The position numbers and the translations under genes were made by a program. From positions 62,637,231-62,701,230 of the forward strand of contig CM028329.1 in the NCBI GenBank assembly GCA_016647705.1: DNA of 64,000 bases, in the 5' to 3' direction. Numbering within the stretch: the stretch's first letter is position 1; each line of letters opens with the position of its first letter. The notes beneath the pieces are model-generated. The model worked only from the letters and a program-made list of their open reading frames with translations. It did not search any database and had not been told where the DNA came from. Shown here one piece after another: positions 47,086 to 62,000 of this stretch. The stretch is from Eucommia ulmoides (Eukaryota; Streptophyta; Magnoliopsida; Garryales; Eucommiaceae).

Positions 47086-50000
47086 ACTAAAAATAGATCT
47101 AAACTCAATTTTAATTTCAATACTAATTTCTATTACTTTAATACTAGACGAGGTCTTAACATTAAGTTAGAATATTGGAGGGAAGACTTAGAGTTTAGGG
47201 GATTAAAGATCGGTAGAACGAAGACAAAATAATTTTAATTTCAATACTAATTGCTATTAGTATTCAACTTTAATACTAGACGAGGTCTTAACATTAAGTT
47301 AGAATATTGGAGGGAAGAATTAGAGTTTAGGGGATTAAAGATCAGTAGAACGACGACAAAATACACGCGTTGATGACATGGTAAAAATTGAAGATTAGGA
47401 GGTACTTAGGGTTGATAATCTTATACGTAGGTTCTATACCTCAAGGGAATGGAGAAATTGAGACATCACACATAGAGTTGAGGAAGGATGACTAAAGTGG
47501 AGAAGTGTAGTTGGGGTGATTTGTGATAGTATGATACCATCCAAATTGAATGAGAAGTTCTACAAAGTTGCAATAAGACAAGTGATTCTCTTTGGTTTAG
47601 AATGTTGAGTTTAGTAGGGATTAGGATGAATGGTAAGACAAGGATGGATGAAGCTAGGAATGAGATTATTAGGGTGAGGTTAGGAATGACACCCATTGAA
47701 GATAAGTTGAGAGAAAATCTTTGCAAGTGGTTTGGGCATGTGTATAGATGATATGAAGACAAACTGTTGCAAAAATACGATTTAATTCAAGTGGAAGGTG
47801 GTCCAAGGATGGAAGGTAGACATAAGAAAACATGTGATGAGACAATTAGGAATGATTTGATTGGTTTGAAGTTAACTGAGGGGATGGCCCTTGAAGGATC
47901 TGTATGGCTCAAAAGAATTCATTTAGTTGACCCTAGTTAGGTGGGACAAATACTTCGTTGTTATTTTTGTACTAATTTCTATTAGTACCTTTAGGCAAGA
48001 TAGTATTAGCTATTTTTTCTATTAAACCTGAATCTGACCTGTGTTGTCATCATTGCTTATTTGCTATGAGCTATTATTGCTAAATTCTAGTTACAAATTT
48101 AAATATAGCGTCTCTCTTATGTGTTTTGATTCTTCGATTTTCTAATAGGATCTTTCTGTGACTTACAGGAGAATGACCCTACGCTGATGGGAAGGGTAAA
48201 GAAAAGTGATGCACGTGAAATGCAGAGCTTCTACCAGCATTACTACAAGAAGTATATACAGGCTTTACAAAATGCAGCTGATAAAGCTGACCGGTGAGTG
48301 TTTTTTTTTCTCTCTTTCCTTTTTTTGCCCGATTGAGAGGGTGGTGTTGATTGGAACTTGTCCTTGTGCTTGCTGCAATTATGTTGTATATAAATCTCTA
48401 CATAACTTTCAGGGCTCAACTGACAAAAGCATACCAAACTGCTAATGTTCTCTTTGAGGTTTTAAAAGCTGTTAATCAGACACAAGCTGTGGAAGTTGAT
48501 CGTGAGGTGAACGAACTGCAATGACATTTTCTGATTTATTAGCTGAAGTACTTTCATGATAAATATTTGTCTAGTTTCATTTTTTTTGGGTGGTAGCTAT
48601 ATGAAATCACCATATACTACGAAGAATTCGCATAGAAATGCACTCCATCTTCCGTTTGTCTGATATACTGATTAGCTATCATATCACGCCAGATCCTGGA
48701 AGCTCATGACAAAGTTGCTGAAAAGACGGAGATATATGTGCCCTACAATATTCTTCCGCTTGATCCTGATAGTGCAAATCAAGCAATTATGTTATATCCA
48801 GAGGTGGTTCATTACTTTTCCCTCTCTCCTTCTTGCTGCTTTTGGCGTTGCTTCAGCCTTTTCCTTTCGTAAGTGAAGTATTACTAAATTTTACTGCATT
48901 TGCAGATTCAATCTGCTGTTTACGCTCTACGTAACACCAGGGGGCTTCCATGGCCGAGGGATTACAAGAAGAAGAAGGATGAAGATCTTCTGGATTGGCT
49001 GCAAGCAATGTTTGGTTTTCAGGTGAACATTTCTTATTAGTTCTTGTATGATTCTGTGTTATAGGTTATTTCTTGTTTCTGAAAAGAAAAAATGCTGCTT
49101 AGTTATGATAGGAACCTAATCTTAATAGTTAACTTTCACCTCCGTGCTCCATGAGTGTTAACTTCATTATTAACTTGCAGAAGGATAATATTGCAAATCA
49201 AAGAGAACACTTGATTTTGTTACTTGCAAATGTGCACATTCGGCAGTTTCCTAAGCCTGATCAACAACCAAAGGTTTGTCTTCTGCAGAATCTGCACTAT
49301 TTTCTCTAATCTCTGTCTCTCTTCTCTCCTTGCTTGAACTAGAAGGTTGGTCGATAAGCTGCTTCGTGCTTCTTTTAAAGAAAGGCACACTTTTATCTAT
49401 TTTTAGTATATTTCTAGTGGTTATTTGGTTATTGAATTGACAATTTCACTGCTTCTGCTTCTCCATCTGCATTGTGCATACACACTTATGCTAGCGACAT
49501 ACTGTCCGACTCTTAAGGGGAAGGGGGATGGGAACAACTAAGCGACTCGTGGGGATTAGTTTATACGGATCACTTCCTTCCGTAATAACACGTCACATAT
49601 GTTGTCAAGGTTTGAAAGGCTGAGTACATGACTGTTGGGCCAAGATTCTTGGTCCACACAGATACATATTTATTTATTTAGAAATGTCCCTTTCAAAGAA
49701 CAGATAAAAAACACTTCTGACTCAAAATCATTACTTATACAGTTATACTCGATGTCAAACAAAAATAAACTCTTAAGTTGATGAAATATTTTATTTTTCT
49801 TTGTTTATGAAGCTAAATCAAATATTTGTTTTTCCTTGACATTATTTTGGGGTAGTAGTGTTTGGGCACTTGCTAGTATATATATTTAATAAGCACCCTG
49901 TTTACATATATATTGGGACTTGTGAGAAAAAGGAAGAAGTTGGTCTTCTCCTTTGCATGTTGTGTTTTGTCTGAGGCTTTGGTCCTTGAGCATGTCTTTA

Positions 50001-53000
50001 CTGCATGGTGACTGGAAAGGCATCGCTTCAATACCCGCAACAAACACTTAATACCTGGATAAAAAGACACAGTTGTGCACCCACAAACACACACAGACGA
50101 CACATATTTTTTTTTCATGAACAGTAGACATTGAACTTGTTAATAGCTGTCAAATATATATTAAACTGTACAATGTTGGAAACATCCGATACCTTCTGCT
50201 TTGGACCTGTTCTGTGCTGTCAATGTCTTGCAATTTGTGTGCTGTTTTGCTGCATGGTGTTCCGCCTTACCATGAAAGAGTGCTTTACTTATCTGCATTT
50301 GAATTGAATGAGGAGCTGCTAAAGGAGACAATTTTATATTTAGAAATGATTTGTAATACTAGTCTACTTAAATAGACCTAAGTGGTCCGACGCTTCCCCT
50401 GATCCCTCGTATAATGGGAGCTTTGTAGTACCGGGTTGCCCTTTTTTTAATTTTTGTCTCTCTTTCTTTCACTTAGTTTTTTCGATTTTGGAATTTTGTA
50501 GCTGTATTTCTATTTTCCAGCAAATGCTAAAATCTCCCACTCTTTTTCTTATTAGCTGGATGAGCGTGCACTGAATGAAGTGATGAAGAAACTCTTCAAG
50601 AACTACAAGAAGTGGTGCAAGTTCTTGGATAGGAAAAGTAGTCTTTGGTGAGGCTCCCTTTCTGGTATTAACAAAACATATTCATCTACCTATCTTCGAG
50701 GCTCTAATATCCTGGCTTTAGGATCTATGGAAGTTAATATTCATTTGTCAGAAAAGGTCACATCACGAATTTTAACAGATGGTACAAGTTACGTGATTAG
50801 TAGTTACTGAAGCAGATATTAGGTGTTTTATATCTGATATTAGTAGTTATATACTAATAGGAACTGTCTCAGAAGTCATTTGGCATCTGACATGATTGTT
50901 GACATCAAACATGGCAAGCAAATTTTCACTAGAAGTTCTTTCATTATGTTTATTATCTCATACAGCCTTTTTTTTTTAAATAAACAAATTGTGGTTTAGC
51001 CTTTTGTTGTAGGACTTTGATGTAATTATTTTTTCTGTCTATTGAAGGTTACCAACTATACAACAGGAAGTTCAGCAGCGTAAACTCTTATACATGGGCT
51101 TGTATCTTCTTATATGGGGAGAAGCTGCTAACTTAAGATTCATGCCAGAATGTCTTTGCTACATTTATCATCATGTATGACTTTTATGCTCATTTCATCA
51201 TTTATGACTTGCATGTCTATTTCTTGTTTTTCGTCCTCTGTTTAAGTTCTTTTGTTTTTTAATTCTTACAGTTGCAAATAGTTATTCTTTCTTCATCTGC
51301 TGTGGGTGTGTTTCTTCTTATATTAGCAAAAAGTTTGTTATTCTTCTTCTGCTATGTGTTTGTCTTCTTATAGTAGCAAGCAGTTCTTTATGCACTGAAA
51401 TTAACCTGCTGCTGTGGTGATGTTCTGAAGCCTTTTGGTACTCTTGTTACATCAACGTGAAAGGTTTAACGCAGTTTTTGAATTTGTGCTCAGAATAGTT
51501 GTTTCTGGTGCAACATGATAGCAAGTACTTGGGAAAGTTGTATGTCAAGATGAGAATAAGATTGAAAAGAAAGTAAAATAGAAGGAGAAGAAAGCTAAAG
51601 GCTGGAAAATGTGTCCATTCAGTTCTGATTAATGATCCTTGTTCCTTACTACGACCTAATTTACTCCTAACACGACAAAAATGCAGTAGAGTCTTGTTGT
51701 CGTGAAACGGAAACCAGTAAATTGCTTTCATCAATTGTTTCTAGGAAGCATACCACTCTGTGATTTGGGGGATTGACATGATCTTGGTTTAGGGTTTAGG
51801 GATGCGCATGAGTTTAGTTCTGTAGCCTATAGCGCTATTATGATACCTTTCCTTGGGATGGATTGGATTCTTAACTTTCTCAGACTTCATCTGTTTAATC
51901 ATGCAAATGGTGATAATATGAGAAACAAAGATGAATTGTTTTCTGAATGGTTCTATGGTAATTATTTATGAATTGCAGCCCATTTATCCCCATGGTCGGT
52001 CATTTGAGGCTTTGTCCTTTATGCAAGTGATGTCATATGATGATTCTATTTTATAAAGAATTTGTCTTGATTCTTTAGGGTTTAGGGATGCGCAGGAGTT
52101 TAGTTGTGTAGCCTATAGCGCTATTATGATACCTTTCCTTGGGATGGATTGGATTCTTAACTTTCTCATACTTCATCTGTTTAATCACGCAAATGGTGAT
52201 AATATGAGAAATAAAGATGAATTGTTTTCTGAATGGTTCTATTGTAATTATTTATGAATTGCAGCCCATTTATCCCCATGGTCGGTGTCATTTGAGGTTT
52301 TGTCCTTTATGCAAGTGATGTCATATGATGATTCTATTTTTCTTGATTCTTACCCGCTTATGTTTTTTCGTTCATCAAAATCATTTTGTTTGCTTAAACC
52401 CTCTTTTTGGTTGCATTAACCCATGTATGACTTTGTGAGACACTCACATCTTATCCAATAATTCTAGATGGCATTTGAGTTGTATGGTATGCTAGCTGGC
52501 AATGTTAGTCCAATGACGGGTGAAAATGTGAAGCCAGCTTATGGAGGTGAAGAAGAGGCTTTCTTGAGAAAAGTTGTTACTCCTATTTATGAAATAATTG
52601 CAGTGGTAAACATCCATCGCTTCTTCATTGTCTAGTTTCAGTTTTCTTTCCCTTCCATCTGTCTCAATTTACACATTTTGACCACTGTGCAATAGGAAGC
52701 TGCAAGGAGCAGAAAAGGAAAATCAAAGCATTCCCAGTGGAGGAACTATGATGATTTGAATGAATACTTTTGGTATGATATTCTTCTTCTTTTCTCCGTC
52801 ATTGGCATTTCCCGCAGTCACTAATTTGACAGGGTAATTTATAGGTCGGTGGATTGTTTCCGGTTAGGCTGGCCAATGCGTGCAGATGCTGATTTCTTTT
52901 GCCCTCCTGTAGAACAATTTCATTTTGAGAAAAATGGGGTAAGCATTTTTACCTGTATGATTAACTTCATTTCGAAAGAAGGGGTAAGCTTCACATTAAT

Positions 53001-56000
53001 TTATATAACTCGGTCAGTTCTTTATCTTAGTCTCAACAGTGCGCACTAGATGTTGAAGTGTTTCAAAATTAAAATGAAGGAAGAAATGGAAATGAAAGAA
53101 AAATTGTTCTCCAAATCTTTCTTTATATGCGCATACACATTATTGACCTTTTATTGGAGTATAAATTAAAATGTGACAAGATATTTGGCGAAGCTCATGT
53201 TTCTCTCTCCATTCAACTTCCTCAAAAAAGTTTATTTTTTTCTTTTTCTCCCCCCTTTTTTTTTTTTAACCTTATTTCCTCAGAAACCCTGGTGGGACGG
53301 TGGATAATTTATTAGTATCAAATCAAAAAAGTACACGACACTGGGGGATATGTAATGAGCCTGACCTCTACACAAAGTGCAACCTATTTGCTATCTGCCA
53401 TGCAAGTACAATAATCGAAGGAAAACATTTAAACAAATCTAGAACAGCCCTAATATAGCCCTCACCAGATTTGTCCGGAAGGACCAGAACCTAGCATCCT
53501 TAACTTCCCTTGGATGATCGCTGTATGGAGAGAAGACTATATCCGTGGTCACAACCTTAATTAGCAAGCAGATCTGAGTAAATCTGATTATTTCTGTGAA
53601 ACCATTTGAAATTCATAGTTTTGCAATGTATTTGGTATTAGAGAAACATGTTCGGGTGGACAGGTCATACGTTTTTTTTCCTACGGTGATGCTAATATGT
53701 GGGATGTGATACAGGTTCCTATGATCCTTTGCTTACATCCTTCTATGAAATGAAAGAAGTTGCTAGCACATAGCTTGAATAAACAATTATTTAATAAACT
53801 TGTAAACTTGTATTATTTATTTTTTATTTTTCGCTCTATTACATGTTATTATAATTGTCATTCTGTGCTGGAAGATAAGCAATAAGAAATAGCGATGCCT
53901 GTTGATCTTTGTTTAGAAACTACAAGTTTTAGTTGATACTGTGTTGAACTTGTTCTCTCTTCATCTATATGGTTGTTTGGTCCAAACAATTCGGATAGAT
54001 GGTTCCATTAAAAAATGAATCAGCTGGTCAATTGGAAATCTGATTTTCATTTGGTTCCTATGCATGATGCTAGGGAAAGAAGATTTACATATAGCTTTTG
54101 TGGACTTGGAAAAAGCGTATGATCGGGTACCCAAGTAAATTTTTGTGGCGGGTTCTAGAAGATAAGTATTAAATGGTTGTATTAAGGTGATTAAAAACAT
54201 GAATTAAGGTATAGTTGCTGGTGTTTGAACTATAGAAGGTGATACTAGTGCCTTTCCAATTAATATAAGTTTGCATCGAGGATTGTCCTTAGGTGTTTTT
54301 GTGATGGATGTACTGAAGAAACATGTTTAAGATGGGGTACCATGGTGTATGTTGTTTGCGAATGAGTCTAGTTGAATTGAATTAAGATGAAATTCATACA
54401 TTACAATTTTAAAAATACTTGGTAAGATGATGACAATGGTAAACATTGGACATTGGGAGGTCCTTAGGGTTGAAAATTTTAGATTCTTAGGCTTTATACT
54501 TCAGTAAGGTATAGTTGCTGGTGTTCGAACCGCAGAAGGTGATACTAGTGCCTTTCCAATTAATATAGGTTTGCATTGAGGATTGTCATTAGGTGTTTTA
54601 GTGATGGATGAACTATAGAAATATAATCAAGATGGGGTACCATGGTGTATGTTATTTGCGTATGACATAGTACTAGTTGATGAAAGTAGAAGAGGTCTTA
54701 GCACTAAGTTAGAACATTGGAAGGAAGCCTTGGAGCCTAAGGGATAAAGTTCAATTGATTAAGATATGGAATGCATGCATTACAATTTTAAAATACTTGG
54801 TAAGATGATGATGACATGGTAAAAATTGGAGATCAGGAGGGTCCTTAGGGTTGATAATTTTAGGTTGCATTTGGGTAAGGGATTTGACAAATCCAAGGGA
54901 TTTGGTAAATGATGGGATTTCGAAATCCCATCATTTACTACATCCCTTGTATGGATGATTTTCAAAAGAACAAAATGAACAATTCTCAAAAGAATTAGAA
55001 ATCAGAACAATAGCCAACGATTCTGAAATTGCGATGAACAAGAACAAAAGCGCGAAATTGCGACGAACAAGAACAAAAATAACAACCGATTTCTATAATC
55101 AAGAACCCTAAAACGATTGATTCCAATTCCGATTTCAATTGGAATCGAATAAGCCCTACACGATGGCTGATGAAGAAGAAATCGCGATGGTTGATGAAGC
55201 CCTAAACCTAAATCAGAACAAGAAATTAGAACAACAATCAACGATTCCGAAATTGCGATGAACAAGAACAAAAGCCAGAGGATTCCGATTCTGAAATTGC
55301 GACGAACAAGAACAAGAATAATAGTCGATTTCTGTAATCAAGAACCCTAAAACGATTGATTCCAATTCCGATTTCGATTGGAATCGACGAAGCCCTACAC
55401 GATGGTCGACGAAGAAGAAATTGCAGTCAACGAAGAAGAAATCACGATGGTTGACAAAGGCCTAAACCTAAATCGCAGTCGACGAAGAAGACGATGGCGA
55501 CGGAGATGAATGGTGGCGACCAAGATTTGCAGATCGATCGATTGACGAACTTGAAATCATCGACGGCGAATCAATGGACAACGAACTTGAGCAACGATGA
55601 TCGACGAACTTGCAACAACGACGAAGGACGACGATGGATGAAGGACAGACGATCAATCGAACGAAGGCGGCTTCAATGAAGAAGAACGATCAAACAAATG
55701 AAGAGCTCAAGCTGAGGAACGAAGGAAGGATTTGTGAAATTACACCTGTTTCAAAAGGATTTCCAAATCCTCTATTTATCACTTGAACGGATTTCACAAT
55801 TCCCTCCCTCCTAAAACCCAAACAAAGAATTTGTCAAGAGAGGACTTTGAAATCCTCTAACCAAATGAAATCCCCCCTAGAAATCCCTTACCCAAACACA
55901 ACCTTAGATTTTTAGGTTTTATACTTTAGTAAGGTTGCGTAAAATAGACCCAAGTGGTTTGACTGTTCCCTCATATAGTGAGAGCTTTGTAGCACTAGAC

Positions 56001-59000
56001 TGCCTTTTTAGGATTTATACTTCTAGCAAATGAAGAAATCAAGACGGACATTACACATAGAGTCAAGGTCCTGGTGGTTAAAGTGGAGGAGTGCAATTGA
56101 GGTAATTTGTGATCGTAGGATGCCATTGAATTTGAAAGAGAACTTCTATAAAGCTGCAAAAGACTGGCTGTTGTATCGAATTTAGAATATTGGGTGGTAA
56201 ACAAGTGACACTTTCAAAAATTAAGGGTAGCGGGGATAGAGGAGATATGATTAAACATACAAAAATAAAAAAGGAAAGAACTTTTGGCTGGCATCTGTAC
56301 CGCTGTGACCGAAACCTCAGCTTAACATGATGCTTAGTTGCTTATACATAGAGGAGATATGATTACACATACAAAAAATAAAAAGAAAAGAACTTGTTGC
56401 AGACACCTGCGCAATAAACTTTTTTCCTTGACCTGAATCCTTACGATCACTCATTTATATTTCGTCTTCATAGTAAAAAAAGTGCTGATCTCTAAAACAT
56501 CATTTATCTCCTCAGCTAGTAACACTGTTAATTTTCAGTGAAGAAGTTTCCGATTAAAAATCTCACATTTGGTAATTGTGGTTTATCTTGTTTCTGTCCA
56601 TTGTCTGAAGGAAAAGAAACAACTTGTCATCTCCTTGATGTCTTTTTAATGCTTTAAATTGTACTTTCTTTGGTAAGTGCATAAGATTTTACATTCGAGG
56701 ATTGACTGGCTATTTACTGCTGAATCATACTTGTCCTTTCTAATAATACCTAATCAAACTTGTCATCTCCTTGATGTCTTTTTAATGCTTTAAATTGTAC
56801 TTTCTTTGGTAAGTGCATAAGATTTTACATTCGAGGATTGACTGGCTATTTACTGCTGAATCATACTTGTCCTTTCTAATAATACCTCATCAAGGTGGAA
56901 TATGTTTTGATGCTCAGGACAACAAGCCGCCATCCGGAGATCGATGGGTGGGGAAAGTAAATTTTGTTGAGATACGATCATTTTGGCATGTTTTTAGAAG
57001 TTTTGATAGATTATGGAGTTTCTTCATATTGTGCTTACAGGTAAATCTAAATTCATACTTTGCAATGAAATCATTCGTCTTAATTATTTCATGAATAATG
57101 TGGAAATATTTTATTTTCTTAAGGCTATGATAATTGTTGCATGGAATGGGTCTGGACAACCAAGCTCAATCTTTGACCCTGATGTTTTCAAGAAAGTATT
57201 GAGTGTCTTTATAACTGCTGCAATATTAAAGCTTGGGCAAGGTACTTTAAACTGGTTCAGTGCTGGTGCTATGGTGGTATTATTCCATCGGATTATTGTT
57301 ATTCATGCATTTTCACTTTTATATGTATCATTTCTAAACTATCATCTTACTACTCCATAACATGTTAATTAATGCCATCTTAATTGTATTTCTATACTCT
57401 TGCAGCTTTCCTTGATGTCATCCTTAGTTGGAAGGCAAGGAGGAGCATGGCATTCTATGTTAAGCTGAGGTATATCTTAAAGGTTGTTTCGGCTGCTTCT
57501 TGGGTGATAATACTGCCAGTAACTTATGCTTATACATGGGAGAACCCTCCTGGTTTTGCTCAAACTATCAAAAGTTGGTTTGGCAATAATTCAAGTTCTC
57601 CTTCATTGTTCATTTTGGCTGTTGTTATCTATTTGTCACCAAACATGCTTGCGGCGGTTTTGTTTCTTTTCCCATTCATTCGTCGATTCCTTGAGAGATC
57701 AAATTACAGAGTTGTGATGCTCATGATGTGGTGGTCACAGGTATGATCCAACACCAAACTTATTTTTCCATTTTAACTTCCAGTATCTGTGCTATAGGTC
57801 AGCAATAGTTTTCATGCACCTGAAAGCAAAACAGTTTAACATAAGAAAAAGTTCTGAGTCCATCCACTATTTTGCAGCCACGGCTATATGTTGCTAGGGG
57901 AATGCATGAGAGCGCATTTTCTCTTTTCAAGTGAGACTCCATTCTTGCTTCTGAATAACATGGTAATAGTAGTACAATTCTTTTTTTTTTTTTTTTAAAT
58001 TCCTGATTATTTTCTTTCTTCAAAATTCCAGGTATACAATGTTTTGGGTTCTTCTTATAGCGACAAAGTTGGTGGTCAGTTACTACGTAGAGGTGGCTTT
58101 CTTTCTTCGTATACAAATTAATGTAGTTTTTTGCAATTTTGAATAAATGAATGATGCCACTAGCCGCACTACAAATTCATTCTAGCTGCACTTTAGAACA
58201 TTTATTCTCTTTCTCATGCAGCTGATATGAATTATTTAAAGTTTACTTTTTGCCCGAGTGCATAAAAAGGAAATAATAAGGTAATAAGAAAGGGCTTTAG
58301 CTTTTGGCATTTTTAATATTACCGAAATGAGAAAACCCTTAAAAGAAGTGAATGGTGCCAATTTGATTCTTGTCATGTAATTGAATATTTGTTTTAATTT
58401 TGGAAGAATGCTGTTAGTCTTGACCCAGACTATATAAACCCTCCGATCTACTTTTGTTGTTCTCTTTGACTTTGTACAATGTTTTAGGTGGTATTTAAAT
58501 ATTTTTACTTTCCTATAGTGCCCTTGAAGTGAAAGAGGTAGAGAAGAAGTTTTTTTTTTTTGTTTTTTTTTGACTTTTGAATGAATGGTTGAGAAGAGGG
58601 TTAATTTGGGAAATGTGGAAATGTGATAACCTCCAAAAAAAAAGAAAAGTAAAGTAGAACAATTATATAGTGGAATGGAGGGAGTATGTCCTTGATTTCT
58701 CCTTTCTTGTTTTAACAGTGGTGGTTTTTTATGTTGCAGATAAAGCCTCTGGTGCGTCCAACGAAAGACATAATGAGTGTTCACATTAGTACTTATCAAT
58801 GGCATGAATTCTTTCCCCATGGTAATATACATGATGATCTGGAATCTTATTTATTTTGAATTTCTATAAATTGGTGATGTTATGGTTATCTGCTTTGCAG
58901 CGAGGAGCAATATTGGTGTTGTAATTGCACTGTGGGCCCCAGTTATTCTGGTAAGATCTTTGATGTTTATTCAGTGTCTTGCTATAGCGGTCTTCTCGAT

Positions 59001-62000
59001 TTACTACTATATCTCACACGGATTGTTTCCAGGTCTATTTTATGGATCCCCAGATTTGGTATGCAATATTCTCCACTTTATTTGGAGGCATTTATGGTGC
59101 ATTTCGTCGTCTTGGAGAGGTTAGCTGAGTTTCTTGGCTGTCCTCCGTGAACAATTAAATTTTGCTGTTTTGTTTTCCATCATGTATTGGACGAGGAAAT
59201 AGTGAGCTATTTCTTCCAAGACTTCCAACATGTCGGAAAAATGTTATCTGAGTAATAAAAAATATTAGATTCATGGACATCTCGAGGAAATCTTTTTCTG
59301 TCTATTTTCTTATTCTGAAGATCATGCGCTGGAGATGTTGATATTTGAATGAAAACTTTTTGGATTATTTGCAGTATATGCGCTTACTTTTTGTGCTTTC
59401 AGATTCGAACTTTAGGAATGCTGAGATCCCGGTTTGAGTCACTGCCCGGAGCTTTCAATGGCTGTTTAATTCCGGAGGAGAAGGGTGAGCCAGCAAAAAA
59501 GAAGGGATTAAAGGCCACATTGTCTCGTAACTTTGCTGCTGTTAGTTTCTTTCCTTCTGATTTTTCCCTCTTGATATCCTTCCCCCAGTCTTGGTAGATT
59601 GTGATTTTAGTAATCAATGGGGGTGGGACAGATTGGATAAGAAATAGTGAAATGATTATTTTTCTGTTTTTCATTTGCAGATCCCATCTAATAAGGAGAA
59701 AGAAGCGGCAAGATTTGCTCAGTTGTGGAACAAAATAATCGCTAGCTTTAGAGAGGAGGATCTCATAAGTAATAGGTAATATGAAGTACTTCTGTGGCAT
59801 ATGTGCTCTGTTTAATTCTTAATGATGTTGCACTTAATGTATGGTTTTATTTATAAGTATCACTGAAGTCCTCATTTTCTTTATTATTTGATAATTCTGC
59901 TTTGATTTCTAGGGAAATGGACCTGTTGCTTGTGCCGTATTGGGCCGACCTTGACTTGGGTCTCATACAATGGCCTCCTTTTTTGCTGGCAAGCAAGGTC
60001 TCCCTCTCTTTTTCTTTCTCCAATAGATTCTTAATCTGATAATATTCCTTTAAGTTTGAATTCCTGATTTCATATTTTTGCTTCTTAGCCTGTGTAGCAA
60101 CTGTGGTAACTATGTGCGTCTTTCTATTCTTTTGGTATTCTCTTATCGTGTATGGTTAAGACTTCAAATCTGGAAACACTCAATTTATTAAAGACTTCAA
60201 GTAACAGCTGAATAACAAAATTGTGTCAATTATGAAGTATCAGCTGTATATCTATTACCGTCCATTTATATTGAACCATGTGATATTTGTGCGACATTTC
60301 ATTCACTTCTCTGAATACTAGTGATTGAGCGTTTAGTTCTGTTGCAAAAGCATACAACTTTTTTAACCATGTTGTTAATTTCTTATCGAAGATGATTTTC
60401 TTGGAAATTGTTGATGAAATGTCAATTATCCACTTAATAGATCCCAATAGCATTGGACATGGCGAAGGACAGCAATGGCAAAGATCGTGAGCTGAAAAAG
60501 AGAATTGAGGCTGACGCTTATATGTCTTCTGCTGTTCGTGAATGCTATGCTTCATTCAAAAACATCATTAAGTTTTTGGTTGAAGGTGCACGTGAAAAGG
60601 AGTAAGTGTTTGTTAGGTGTGATAATATTATTTCAATCGGAGTAATCATACCATGAACATCCTTAAGCTCAGGACTTCCTCTCCTTGCTGTTTTGATTTT
60701 TCTGCTTCTTATTTGTCTAATTGCTCTTTCCAGGGTTATAAACTATATATTTTCTGAAGTTGACAACCATATAGAAGCTGGAGATCTTATTAGTGAATAC
60801 AAAATGAGTGCTCTTCCTAGCCTGTATGACCATTTTGTCAAGCTTATCAAACATTTGGTAGGTTTTTTTCTGGGTGTAACAATTTGTTTAATATTACATC
60901 ACAGTAACTTCAGATACTATCACACTAGGCCTTAAGGGTTTACAATCTGAATTCATTTTGCTTTTGCAGTTGGAAAATAAGCAGGAGGACAGGGATCAGG
61001 TTGTAATTCTTTTCCAGGACATGCTAGAGGTTGTGACAAGAGACATAATGATGGAGGATCAGATATCCAGGTATGAGTTTTGCATGATTATTTCAAAATT
61101 CAAAGTGACATCTCATTGATGGTACGGTGACTCTATATTAACCTGATTTTAATAGCTTGGTGGATTCAATCCATGGGGGATCTGGGCACGAGGGAATGAC
61201 CTCCCTCGATCATCAAAAATATCAGTTATTTGCTTCTATTGGAGCCATCAAGTTTCCCATTTCAGAGACAGAGGCTTGGAAAGAGAAGGTAACATTGATT
61301 GAGATCTATTTGACAGAAACTTTGATCTTCAAGTAGCTATTTGATGTACTTTTTCATATTACAGATCAAAAGGTTGTATCTGTTGCTCACAGTGAAAGAG
61401 TCTGCAATGGATGTTCCAGCAAACTTGGAAGCCAGGAGGCGCATAGCCTTTTTTTCCAACTCATTGTTCATGGACATGCCTTCAGCACCGAAAGTTCGCA
61501 ATATGCTTTCTTTCTCGTAAGTTCTTTTCTCTTGAGGCCTTGCGTTGTCCCTAATATACTGATGAAACATAAATAGCATTAGCTCTCTCTTGATCTTATG
61601 AAGTCTTTTAATCCTTTAATTATTTTTTAGGACTTCACAGATATCTAAACCTTTCCACCAAGCTACTTTAGATGTTATATGGGGTCTACACTAATGCATT
61701 GAATATAATTCTTCATGCATCTTTGAACTACATTTTCTCCTCATAACACAGCTTTTGCTGGCTATTCTAATATTGTTGGCATACTATTACTTCTTTATTT
61801 TTTTTTTTCAAAAATTTAATAAAGATGGTAAAGTCCACATGTTCTACTTGATTGACCTACAATGAACTGCTTGGAGGAACTGTTAAGTTTAACATCTTGT
61901 AATTTTGTTCCAATCATTTAACTATCGATTTTCGCTATTATATAATCTTGTTGAGTCCCACATTGATGTTGGGCCCTTCGATATCCGTTTGCAGTAGTTT

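Noticed and set aside
58236..58832. Minus-strand 198-codon open frame in CALS3 intron 17
   Set aside because: It covers a Stowaway-like MITE and part of exon 18 in antisense, has low-complexity Lys/Thr/Ser sequence and no family features.
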